From NCBI RefSeq assembly GCF_000024205.1, contig NC_013216.1, positions 3,906,001-3,970,000 of the forward strand: a DNA stretch of 64,000 nucleotides, given 5' to 3'. This DNA is from Desulfofarcimen acetoxidans DSM 771 (lineage in GTDB: Bacteria; Bacillota; Desulfotomaculia; Desulfotomaculales; Desulfofarciminaceae). Shown here piece after piece: positions 8,651-16,620 of the stretch (the first letter of the stretch is position 1; every line of letters begins with the position of its first letter). Made by a program: the position numbers and the translations under genes. The notes below the pieces were generated by a model. It saw nothing but the letters and a program-made list of their open reading frames with translations. It was not told the DNA's origin and did no database searches.

Positions 8651-9357
8651 CTCATCCTTTTGTTTATGGTGTCATAAGCGAGCTTTACAGCGTCCATGCT
8701 GATGTTGCAATCCAAATGGTATACAGGTGTTTTTTGCAGCAGGGTGTCCAGCAGGGTCAAAAGTGCGTCCATTTTACCTTTGTCGTGGTTGGGGCGTATG
8801 CTGTGGCGGATCAGGCGCTTTATGGCCTCTTTATTGGTAAGCCTTTCAATATGGTTTTCTCCTGCCTGTTTTAAAAAGACAACCGCCTGCAAGGGTACTT
8901 TAATATTGGCATTCAAATTGGTTTTTCCGCTCCACTGCGTCCCATATACATAGATTTCATCTCCGAGCAGGCGCAATGCGGGTCTGTCGTCGTTGATGAT
9001 AACCACCTTATCCTTGCCGAAATACTGCTGCCATAATCCCGCGTGGGTTGATTTTCCCGTCCCGCAGGGAGCGGAAAACAGCACGGCCTTATTGCCCATC
9101 GCCACCGCCGAAGCGTGAAGACAAAAGCCGGAGTGCTCCAGCAGCTTGTATGAAAAAGCAAAGCCCTTATGGATATACTCCCATTCGTCAAAGCAAAACT
9201 GAGGATAACTCTCTTTTGTCTTGGCCAGCGTTTCGTCGCTGATATCTATTATCATGTCCGGCTGGCCGGCAACAGCGGTCCGGTAGGGTTCTCCCTGCGC
9301 AAGCAGGGTCTCTCCCGAGCATTCCATCTTTACCTTCAGGCCGGCTATCTTGTACAT
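8638..9357 (-). CDS. HPr kinase-like (HprK/PEPCK fold) peptide kinase candidate
   Basis: This protein of about 239 residues carries a P-loop in SAPCGTGKSTHAGLW, a following acidic block IINDDRPALR and the GTQWSGKTNLN segment, features of the HPr-kinase C-terminal fold. Known homologues in paeninodin-type lasso clusters phosphorylate the precursor's C-terminal residue, whereas many clostridial members are uncharacterised. It lacks the N-terminal HPr kinase domain. The ATG at 9357 is chosen over the GTG at 9369 because AAGGAGTG is 9 nt upstream of it. It is the first enzyme gene after the precursor. Confidence 0.8.
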   Translation of the reverse strand: MYKIAGLKVKMECSGETLLAQGEPYRTAVAGQPDMIIDISDETLAKTKESYPQFCFDEWEYIHKGFAFSYKLLEHSGFCLHASAVAMGNKAVLFSAPCGTGKSTHAGLWQQYFGKDKVVIINDDRPALRLLGDEIYVYGTQWSGKTNLNANIKVPLQAVVFLKQAGENHIERLTNKEAIKRLIRHSIRPNHDKGKMDALLTLLDTLLQKTPVYHLDCNISMDAVKLAYDTINKRMRCII

Positions 9358-9411
9358 CAAAGTGATCACTCCTTTCCGCAGCCGCTAAATTTTTATGCTT
9401 TAGTGAAACGG

Positions 9412-9438
9412 ACAGGCAGATTATGTCCGCCTGCCTGT
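9412..9438 (-). terminator. Attenuator-like hairpin after the precursor gene
   Basis: An 8-bp perfect stem (ACAGGCAG/CTGCCTGT) with an 11-nt loop lies 6 nt past the stop codon of the 40-codon precursor and before the kinase gene. There is no strong U-tract, so partial termination or mRNA 3'-end protection is more likely than full termination. Such an element would favour precursor over enzyme expression. Confidence 0.5.
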
Positions 9439-9443
9439 TTTAG

Positions 9444-9566
9444 TTATTCATACCATGCCATAGGTGCCCCGAGTTGATCATCGCTACTGGCGGTGATGGT
9501 GGTAATGTTCTCGCTGATCTCAAATTCGGTGATTTCGATTTCCGGGCTTTCGTAGGGCTTTTTCAT
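9444..9566 (-). CDS. Candidate RiPP precursor peptide, 40 residues
   Basis: This short gene encodes a 40-residue peptide beginning MKKPYESPEIEITEFEISEN and ending in GAPMAWYE. A strong ribosome binding site, GAGGTGA, lies 6 nt before the ATG. The first half is charged, as in leader peptides, and contains Y5-E-S-P8, matching the YxxP leader motif read by PqqD-like proteins of lasso systems. The C-terminal part has Thr/Ser, Asp, Trp and Tyr residues and a Gly-to-Glu spacing of eight. It is followed by kinase, PqqD, peptidase, exporter and nucleotidyltransferase genes in one operon. The upstream reading frame stops 5 nt before its start, within the binding site. The modification it receives is unknown. 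Confidence 0.75.
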   Translation of the reverse strand: MKKPYESPEIEITEFEISENITTITASSDDQLGAPMAWYE

Positions 9567-9571
9567 CGTCG

Positions 9572-12500
9572 TCACCTCGTTCCCTGCGCAATATTAGCGC
9601 TGTATACCGTTGCCGTATGGCCTGCGCCGTCCTTGTAAATCAAATAGGCTCTCCCGTACCAGGTGTCGCCGTCTTCAACATTCCCCTTGATGATATAGAA
9701 CTGGCTGGCGGAGGTATCCAGTATTTTGCCGAGGATTACATTGGGAGTATCCACCTTCAGGTCAGCCACCGCTGTCGGTGATTTTAGCAGCAACACGCCG
9801 CTCTCCACCAAAGTGAAGCCAGCCGGAAGATCTTTGATTGCCGTGAACATGATGGTCCCGTTTGTCGAATTTACCATTACATCATCAGACAATGTGATAA
9901 ACGGTTTATTTTCAATCACCCCACCGTTGTCAACAAACACGGCGACAAGCGTGGTGTTCTCCATAGGGGTAAAGAATGTAAACGTGGATTTCGTGCTTAC
10001 CTTTTTACCGTCCTGCTCCCAATGGCTGAATTTTCGTCCGTCCGGCGCGGTGTCCGCCACCACCGTTACCGGCATATCGAACCTGTAGCTGCCGTTATTT
10101 CCGCCTGTGGATAGGGTTCCGCCCGTCACGGTTACCGTATGGTCATCCGCTTTTCTTACATAGACGGCGGTGATAACCATATCGGAGGTTACGCTGCCCG
10201 ACGAATGGCTCCAATGAGAGAAGCTGTACCCGAACAGCGGGGGAGCGATGGGAGGAGTTACCGATCCGTTCTTCGCTACATTCGTCGATTGCAGAATTCT
10301 TCCGTTCTTGTCTTTAAATGTAACGGTGTAACAAGTGTCCCCCGCAGCGGGAGCTTTGCTGAACACCGCTATCAGGTTAATCCCTGATCCCATAATGATT
10401 TCATAATCCGGGCTGGTGGAAATGACGCTTGAGCTTTCCACGTTCAGCCAATAAGCAAAGATATATCCCGAATTTGCCTTGGCTTCCAGGCGAATGGGGT
10501 CACCCATTTCACACGGCTCGCTATATACCGTCGAAAGGGGCGCCGAATCGCCGTTCAGCTTCACTGCCCCTCCGGCCAGTGTCTTGACTTCCAGGTAACC
10601 TCTTTTGACAGCTGTGCTTACATCTTCCCAAACGGCGTAGAGGATAAGGTCGTGGGCCGGCATGGTCACCGTCGCGTCCGGCGCGTCCTTGGCGTAAGCG
10701 GTGCCTCCCGTGCAAAGGGGATTGGTATACCAGTACTTGAACTTCTTACCGCCCGGCGGGGTAAATGTATTGTTTGCCGCCGCGAAGGTTGCGCCGGCGG
10801 TTTTGACACTCTCTGTCGGGGCGGTGCCGGTACCGCCGTTGGCGTCGTAGGTGGCGCTGTAGGTCACCGCAGGCTCTGCTCCCGTCGCCGGGAACTCCGC
10901 CGTGATTATGCCGGAATTGGCAGCGTTGGTCGCGGTTGCTCCGGTCACAGTGAAGAAGTTCTCGGTAACACCGTTAAAGGTATAACCGGCTTTAGGAGTA
11001 AGAGTGATGGTCACCGTATACACCGTGATTGGCGCAAAGGGGTTATGGGCAGGATTCCAGGTCACGGTCCCGGTGTATTGTGCCGTTTCGATGATCCCTG
11101 CCGCAGGCGCCGCGCCGCATACCGGAGCTGTCACACCTGTGATCGCCGCGATGCTGACTGGGGTATCCGGTACCGCATCGTTAATCGCTATGGTCAGCGT
11201 CGCCGGTGCGCCTTTGGCGAATACGACAGTCAATACGAGGTTGCCCGGGGCCTTTGCCGCCAGATATTCCTTATTGATGGCCAGGGCCGGGGTGGCTGTG
11301 TCGCCGTCGATGGCGGTCACGCTGTAGCTTCCCGTCCCGATGGAGGTTGTACCCGCCTTGATGTCGGATATGGAAACCGCGTCGTTCAAGGTGACGGTCG
11401 CGGTCACATTCGCCGGCTCAGCTTTGTAAAAGGTCCCGCTGGCAGGGCTGATGACGGCGCCCTTGATCAGGCTTGCGTAACACGCGAGATAATCCAGATT
11501 CAATATCGCGTCACCCTTGTCATATTGAACTTTCAGGCTGTCTCCGCCGGCAATTTCCAAAGGAAGCCATAGGCTGCTAAAGCACCCTTCGCCGTACCAA
11601 TCACCCGTAGAGGCGAATGTAACGTCTTGAATATGCGCGCCATTTTTGTAAATGCTGATCGTTCCGCTGTTTGGGCTGGCGTAGCGGATTTCAACCATAG
11701 GCGACTGGGGCAGGCTGTTCCATTGGACGTAGCTGCTTCCCTTTTGGTTGATATCCCCAACCTGTTTTCCTCCCAAAGCCCCACAGCCTGAGCATCGCCG
11801 AAAACCTTCGCTTTGTAAATAACCGCGTCTTCCGCCTCAAACTTGCCCGGGATAGCGGGAACAGTCAGGTTAAAGGTCTTTGGCTTTTCCGTCCCGCCCA
11901 TATAGGAAACCGTTGCGGTCAAAGCAACCGCTTGGTCGACGAGCTGCCTTGTTACGGCACCCGTATCGGTGTTAATAATACCCGTGGGGAGTGCGCTCCA
12001 GGCTATGGCCGTGCCGTTTGCCCCTATTTTTGGTAGATTAAGGGCCGCTTTAACATTATTTTCCGTGCTGTTGCCGCTTTTTATAGCGTCCCATACGAGG
12101 GCGTCAAGGTCGGCGTCAATCCGCTCGACGGGCGTGTAGTCGCACCAGATGGCGTACAGCGTCAGGTTCTGCGGGGGCACCGCAGCTGTCGTTCCCGGCG
12201 AATACGCCGTGCGGGAGCCATCCGCCGCCGTGTTCCACTCCTTGAACTTTTTGTTCGCCGGGGGAGTGAAGGTGTTGTTTGCCACCGTGAAGGTATTGCC
12301 CATGACCACGGTCTCCCCCGCCGGTGCCGTTCCACTGCCGCCGTTGGCGTTATAGCTTAAGGTGAAGTTACCTGCATTCCAGCTTGCATAGAGAATCACA
12401 TCGGCATCCGGCATCGTGTAGAGCGCACCGTTGACATATTGTACGTAACCAGTCGCCGGTGTCGTGTTCCAGCCGGCAAAGCTGTATCCGGCCCGGGTGA

Positions 12501-12609
12501 ATGTATTGCTTGCCAAATAGAACTGCTGACCTGTATTCGTTGCTTTATTGGTCATCGTACCGGCGCCGCCGTTGGCGTTATATTTCAGGGTGTGGGGATT
12601 TCCCGTCCA
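9572..12609 (-). pseudogene. Decayed Listeria-Bacteroides-repeat surface protein
   Basis: Two overlapping frames together encode a secreted-type repeat protein of about 1,010 residues. From the N-terminal side it has two Listeria-Bacteroides repeats (TLKYNANGG, YANGG-like and FAGWN signatures), an atrophied-Ig-like domain, a CBM6-like start (KFEAEDAVIYKAKVFG), an X2-like domain (SIGTGSYSVTAIDGDT), and further YDANGGTGTAP and YWYTNP repeats. The frame breaks near 11772-11774; one extra G in the run would restore LWGGKQVGDINQKGSS. Upstream the frame hits a stop at 12610-12612 just after a repeat ending (WTGNPHTLKY), and there is no signal peptide, start or binding site, so the N-terminus is missing. 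There is no sortase or SLH anchor. Its end is immediately followed by the precursor peptide gene. A separate small in-frame surface-protein fragment cannot be excluded. Confidence 0.7.
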
Positions 12610-12712
12610 TTAATCCTCAGGCAGTTTTTTTTCATAAACCGGATTTCCCCTTCCCTGGATTAAAATACTTCAAGTAAAATTTTATTAAATGGTCAGGGGA
12701 AACACAAGTTAC

Positions 12713-12748
12713 TTTCCGACTAAAAGTCATATGACTTTTAGTCGGAAA
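12713..12748. promoter_or_regulatory. 36-bp perfect palindrome between response regulator and repeat gene
   Basis: Two 18-nt arms, each TTTCCGACTAAAAGTCAT or its complement, meet without a loop. This is long for an operator and has no spacer for a normal terminator loop. It could be the binding site of the adjacent LuxR-type regulator, a second terminator, or a mobile-element end. Confidence 0.55.
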
Positions 12749-12749
12749 A

Positions 12750-12770
12750 ACCGTACAAAATTTGTACGGT
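12750..12770 (-). terminator. Terminator of the two-component operon
   Basis: A 10-bp stem ACCGTACAAA/TTTGTACGGT with a 1-nt centre begins directly after the TAG stop of the response regulator and is followed on the minus strand by TTTT. The tiny loop means the A-T pairs at the top must open. Confidence 0.65.
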
Positions 12771-13421
12771 CTAGATGCTTTCACTATAATTGAGTCCCTT
12801 GATGACAAGTATCGCCTCCTGGCGGCTATTAGCTTCAAGCTTGGAATATATCACGCTGATGTAATTCTTGACAGTTCCCAAGGAAATTCCCAGTGTTATA
12901 GAAATAAGTTCATTGCTGAAGCCCCTTGCCATCAGTCCGGCTATTTCTATTTCACGCTGTGTTAATCCATAATCCTGCAGACTGTTTTTTTTAACATCTT
13001 CATGAATATGTACAATAATTCTGGAGGCAATTGACGCAGGCATGGTAACATTGCCGTTAAAGGCATTGCGAATTGCCACAACCAATTTTTCCGCCGTCAT
13101 GTCCTTCAACAAATAACCGTCTGCGCCGCTGCGGAAAGCCCCGATGATATATTCATCCGGATCAAAAGTTGTCAACATCAACACCACTGTCTTCGGATAA
13201 TTGACCTTGATTTCCTTCAGTGCCTCGATACCGCTCATCACAGGCATACTGATGTCCAACAGGGCCACATCCGGCTGACAGGCACTTACGAATTCCACCG
13301 CCTTTTGTCCGTTGTCAGCTATACCGACTACCTCCATATCCGGTTGGGAATCAAGTATGATGCGTATCCCGTCACAAATCAGATTTTGGTCATCGGCTAT
13401 AACTACCCTTATTTTTGACAC
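12771..13421 (-). CDS. NarL/LuxR-family response regulator
   Basis: This 216-residue protein has an N-terminal receiver (D10, D11, phosphoacceptor D56 in VALLDISMP, and LLKDM for the Lys) and a C-terminal LuxR helix-turn-helix (LTQREIEIAGLMARGFSN, then ISLGTVKNYISVIYSKL). It should bind DNA as a dimer once phosphorylated by the adjacent kinase. The start overlaps the kinase gene by 13 nt. It is the last gene before the palindrome and the RiPP-like operon, so it is a plausible regulator of that operon. Confidence 0.93.
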   Translation of the reverse strand: MSKIRVVIADDQNLICDGIRIILDSQPDMEVVGIADNGQKAVEFVSACQPDVALLDISMPVMSGIEALKEIKVNYPKTVVLMLTTFDPDEYIIGAFRSGADGYLLKDMTAEKLVVAIRNAFNGNVTMPASIASRIIVHIHEDVKKNSLQDYGLTQREIEIAGLMARGFSNELISITLGISLGTVKNYISVIYSKLEANSRQEAILVIKGLNYSESI

Positions 13422-14638
13422 TTTGCCATCCTCCCCATTGATTCATCTTCATCAGAAATCACAATTTCTATGACACAGCCGGCATACCCCCTAATTTTTA
13501 GTTCTGCTCCGAAACGCACCGCGTCTTTTTGAATTTTTGTCAGCCCATACCCGTATCTAATATTATGAAAGCCAGTACCGTTATCCTGCAGCCTGAAAAG
13601 AATTCGCCCGCCTGTTTTTCTTAATTCAAACTCAAATCCGGTAGCCTTCCCATGCCTCAGGCCGTTTGTCAGCCCTTCCATAAGTGTATTGTATAGAAAA
13701 GACTGTTTAGGGACGGCAAGCTCATCAAGCTCCTTTGCCGGCGCTTCGGACAAATTGTGGACTATCGTTATTCCGGTAAGCCTTTCAGTTTCCGAAATAA
13801 GGCTGAGGATTCTGTCGGTATAGTCCCAGCCAATGTCTGAAGGATAGCTTGCCTCACCTATGATCACGCTGCGCAGGGATTGCATGGCGGCGCGGATTTG
13901 CTGTGCCACGCTTTCCAGCTGCATTTTGGCGTGGGAAATATTCTTGTCCATCAAAACCGCAGTTGCCTGAGCCCCTATGGAAGCGGTCGCCAGGATATGC
14001 CCAAGCTTGTTATGGAGCTCATGCATAAGCCGTTCTCTTGCCCGGAGGTCCGCTGTTTTCTTCAACTCGTCCATATATACCGCCATTTGATCCATTGCCG
14101 CTTCAAGCTCACGGTTTTTTTTCGCCAACGATGCGGAAAGCTTCCTGTTTTTCTGATCCGAATTAATTACGTTGCGCGTATTGATAATCACCAAAATAAT
14201 TATGATTCGGGGAAGCAGGATTACCCTGTTTTCAAGCCAGAAATCATACAAGACAGGCGCGTCAGCCTTATAATACAATATCCCTATGTAGGCAAAAAGG
14301 GCAATCAAGGTATAGGGTACGCTGAAACGAGCCTCATAGACCAATATGGCATAAGAAATTATGAGAACAATAGAAATGCCCGGGAATACGGAATGTTCAA
14401 AATACAGAACGCATAACGCGCAAGCCAACTCTGCCACCATAAGCTTTTTCCCCCCGGGCAGCAGTCCTTCCGGTTTATTATAGCAAAGATGATGGTATGT
14501 CATTAGCGCCATCAGTATTATGTAGAGTATCCCGGCAATCAGACGATCTGAAGTTTTATCAAAATACAATGTAATTGCCACAAAGAAGATTCCAAAATAG
14601 TATAGGGATAAAAAAAGCCGTCTTATGTTAGGATCCAT
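13409..14638 (-). CDS. Membrane sensor histidine kinase, DegS/NarX-type (HisKA_3)
   Basis: This 409-residue protein has about six N-terminal hydrophobic segments (residues 8-155), a coiled coil, the HisKA_3 dimerisation segment ERLMHELHNKLGHIL and a C-terminal ATPase (GLTNGLRHGKA, then LQDNGTGF). The phosphoacceptor is H209. The residue after it is Asn (N210), where the family normally has an acidic residue that acts as general base for autophosphorylation or phosphatase activity. The short loops between helices suggest it senses something in or at the membrane, as in LiaS-type kinases that respond to peptides. It is co-transcribed with the regulator. Confidence 0.9.
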   Translation of the reverse strand: MDPNIRRLFLSLYYFGIFFVAITLYFDKTSDRLIAGILYIILMALMTYHHLCYNKPEGLLPGGKKLMVAELACALCVLYFEHSVFPGISIVLIISYAILVYEARFSVPYTLIALFAYIGILYYKADAPVLYDFWLENRVILLPRIIIILVIINTRNVINSDQKNRKLSASLAKKNRELEAAMDQMAVYMDELKKTADLRARERLMHELHNKLGHILATASIGAQATAVLMDKNISHAKMQLESVAQQIRAAMQSLRSVIIGEASYPSDIGWDYTDRILSLISETERLTGITIVHNLSEAPAKELDELAVPKQSFLYNTLMEGLTNGLRHGKATGFEFELRKTGGRILFRLQDNGTGFHNIRYGYGLTKIQKDAVRFGAELKIRGYAGCVIEIVISDEDESMGRMAKCQK

Positions 14639-15106
14639 TTTTTATTTTCACCGCGCCCTCAATCCTGCTTTCGTTACAATATATTGTTACAATCCGGGTG
14701 CCCACGCCCCATTTTTAACCTGCTTCTTTTACCGTTAAATAATCTCTATCATCTCTCCCGATAAAGTTTTCTATTATTATGCTACAAAATATTGTATTAC
14801 GCAATAAATTGTATCATGTTTAATTTAGAGTTTATTGCATGGATCCGCAATAATTCTGATTTCCACCATATCACTCTCATTAAACAAGAAAGGCAAAGGA
14901 GAAACTCCTTTGCCTTTCACTTTTATCAATCTAATATTTTATGCAATTCCTCCGTACCGGTGGAATCTCCTGCGGGCAACACCGTCTTCTCGCATATCTG
15001 GTCATCCGGCATGAACGGTCTGCCGCTTCAAACCTATCTCTGGCTTCTGTCAGCCGGTCTCAGATCCTGCAAAGACGAGAAACTGCTGCTTTCCGGGTTT
15101 AGTCTG
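14639..15106. other. 468-bp interval between the two-component system and gltD
   Basis: The part next to the kinase gene (14639-14790) is AT-rich and probably holds its promoter. A strong hairpin lies at 14889-14917. The stretch 14940-15100 is more GC-rich and looks structured or gene-derived. On the minus strand it contains a 28-codon open frame starting MPDDQICEKTVLPAGDSTG, with no ribosome binding site and with stops just upstream. No recognised RNA family was identified. The longer plus-strand frame here runs into gltD and looks like a shadow. Confidence 0.4.
14889..14917. terminator. Strong hairpin, terminator downstream of gltD
   Basis: A 13-bp perfect stem (AAAGGCAAAGGAG/CTCCTTTGCCTTT) with a 3-nt loop. 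On the minus strand it is followed by CTTGTTT. It would end the gltBD transcript about 190 nt past gltD. Confidence 0.7.
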
Positions 15107-16591
15107 CTATTTAATTACGCTTTTGCCCATCAAATATCTATCAACTTCCCTGGCAGCAAGTTTTCCTTCCTGAATAGCCCAGACCACGAGGCTCTGACCT
15201 CTTCTCATATCACCTGCGGCAAATACCTTCTCCACATTGGTCTCGAAAACTTCGAATTCTGCTTGCACATTACTGCGGGAATCTCTCTCCAGCTTAAGTT
15301 CGTTCGGAATCGTATCTTCCGGCCCTAAAAATCCCATGGCCAGAAGCACAAGATCAGCTTTCCATACTTTTTCACTACCCGGAACTTCCTCAGGAACCAT
15401 TCTTCCGGAAGCATTCTTTACCCAGGTAATTTCTACGGTATGAACTTCTTTAACTTCACCGTTTTCATTGCCTACAAGCTTTTTAGTAGAGATGAGGTAA
15501 TTTCTCGGGTCTTTACCATAAAGGCTGATAGCTTCTTCCTGGCCGTAGTCCACCTTCAGCTTAATAGGCCATTCCGGCCAGGGATTCGTTTCTTCTACTC
15601 TCTTTTTAGGCGGTTCAGGCATAATCTCAAACTGGTAAACACTCTCGCAGCCATGCCGGAGGGAGGTGGCAACACAGTCTGTTCCTGTATCCCCTCCGCC
15701 AATGATAATCACATTCTTGCCCCTGGCACTGATATAGTTCCCATCCTGCAAATTGGAATCCAGCAGGCTTTTCGTATTAACCGCCAGAAAGTCGACCGCA
15801 AAGTGAACTCCCCTAAGTTCCTTTCCTTCCACATCGAGTCCCCGCGCTTTGGTTGCACCGGCACACAACACCACTGCATCATGCCGATCAACGAGTTCCT
15901 GTGCGGCAATATCCTTACCTATCTCAGTATTGAGCACAAACCGGATACCTGAGGCCTTCATCAGTTCAATCCGTCTTTCCACAATTCTTTTTTCAAGCTT
16001 CATATTAGGAATCCCGTACATCAAGAGACCGCCCGGTCTGTCGCTTCGTTCGTACACCGTCACGTCATGGCCTACGGCATTTAAATAGTAGGCTGCTGAC
16101 ATCCCCGCGGGCCCGGACCCGACAACAGCGATTTTCTTTTCAGTCGATTTGCTTTTAACCGGTGTTACCCAGCCTTCAGCAAAAGCCTTTTCGATAATTT
16201 CATATTCAATAGTATTAATCGTAACAGGCTCCATAATATGACCTTCTGTACAAGCTCCTTCGCAGGGTGCAGGACAGACTCTTGAAGTAAATTCCGGAAA
16301 AGGGCTGGTTCTCGTCAGCCTTTTGTAAGCCTCTTGCCACTGCCCTTCATACACTAATTCATTCCAATCCGGTATTAAATTGTGCAGGGGACAGCCTGAG
16401 GCCATGCCGTTTAAGAGTACTCCACCGTGACAAAAAGGAACTCCGCAACTCATACATCTCGCACCCTGTATTTTAACAACCTCAGGGTCGAGAGGAAGCC
16501 TTAGTTCATTCCAATCTTGAAGGCGTTCTTCCGGAGACCGTTTCTTTGGATTGATTCTTTCATACTCTAAAAATCCAGTAGCTTTTCCCAT
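15107..16591 (-). CDS. gltD: Glutamate synthase small subunit
   Basis: This 494-residue NADPH-dependent subunit begins [12 protein letters not shown], the classical start. It has the N-terminal cysteine clusters for two 4Fe-4S centres ([10 protein letters not shown], and [12 protein letters not shown]), an FAD-binding [14 protein letters not shown] motif and an NAD(P)H-binding GGGDTGTDC motif. It passes electrons from NADPH to the large subunit in making two glutamates from 2-oxoglutarate and glutamine. The ATG at 16591 has AAGGTGGG upstream, while the GTG at 16603 does not. It follows gltB by about 29 nt and shares its transcript and leader. Confidence 0.96.
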   Translation of the reverse strand: MGKATGFLEYERINPKKRSPEERLQDWNELRLPLDPEVVKIQGARCMSCGVPFCHGGVLLNGMASGCPLHNLIPDWNELVYEGQWQEAYKRLTRTSPFPEFTSRVCPAPCEGACTEGHIMEPVTINTIEYEIIEKAFAEGWVTPVKSKSTEKKIAVVGSGPAGMSAAYYLNAVGHDVTVYERSDRPGGLLMYGIPNMKLEKRIVERRIELMKASGIRFVLNTEIGKDIAAQELVDRHDAVVLCAGATKARGLDVEGKELRGVHFAVDFLAVNTKSLLDSNLQDGNYISARGKNVIIIGGGDTGTDCVATSLRHGCESVYQFEIMPEPPKKRVEETNPWPEWPIKLKVDYGQEEAISLYGKDPRNYLISTKKLVGNENGEVKEVHTVEITWVKNASGRMVPEEVPGSEKVWKADLVLLAMGFLGPEDTIPNELKLERDSRSNVQAEFEVFETNVEKVFAAGDMRRGQSLVVWAIQEGKLAAREVDRYLMGKSVIK

Positions 16592-16620
16592 TGTAAGTCC
16601 CACCTTAATTCTAAAGTCCT

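Noticed and set aside
9444-9566. Calling the 40-residue product a lasso peptide
   Set aside because: The Gly-to-Glu spacing of eight fits a ring, but there would be no tail, and neither the lasso protease nor the cyclase gene is present.
10652-11572. A 306-codon plus-strand open frame inside the repeat protein
   Set aside because: It lies opposite the GC-rich repeat protein, has an arginine- and glycine-rich composition typical of antisense frames, and lacks a binding site.
14792-15328. A 178-codon plus-strand open frame
   Set aside because: Its second half is antisense to the conserved gltD C-terminus, it spans the terminator hairpin, and it has no recognisable domain.
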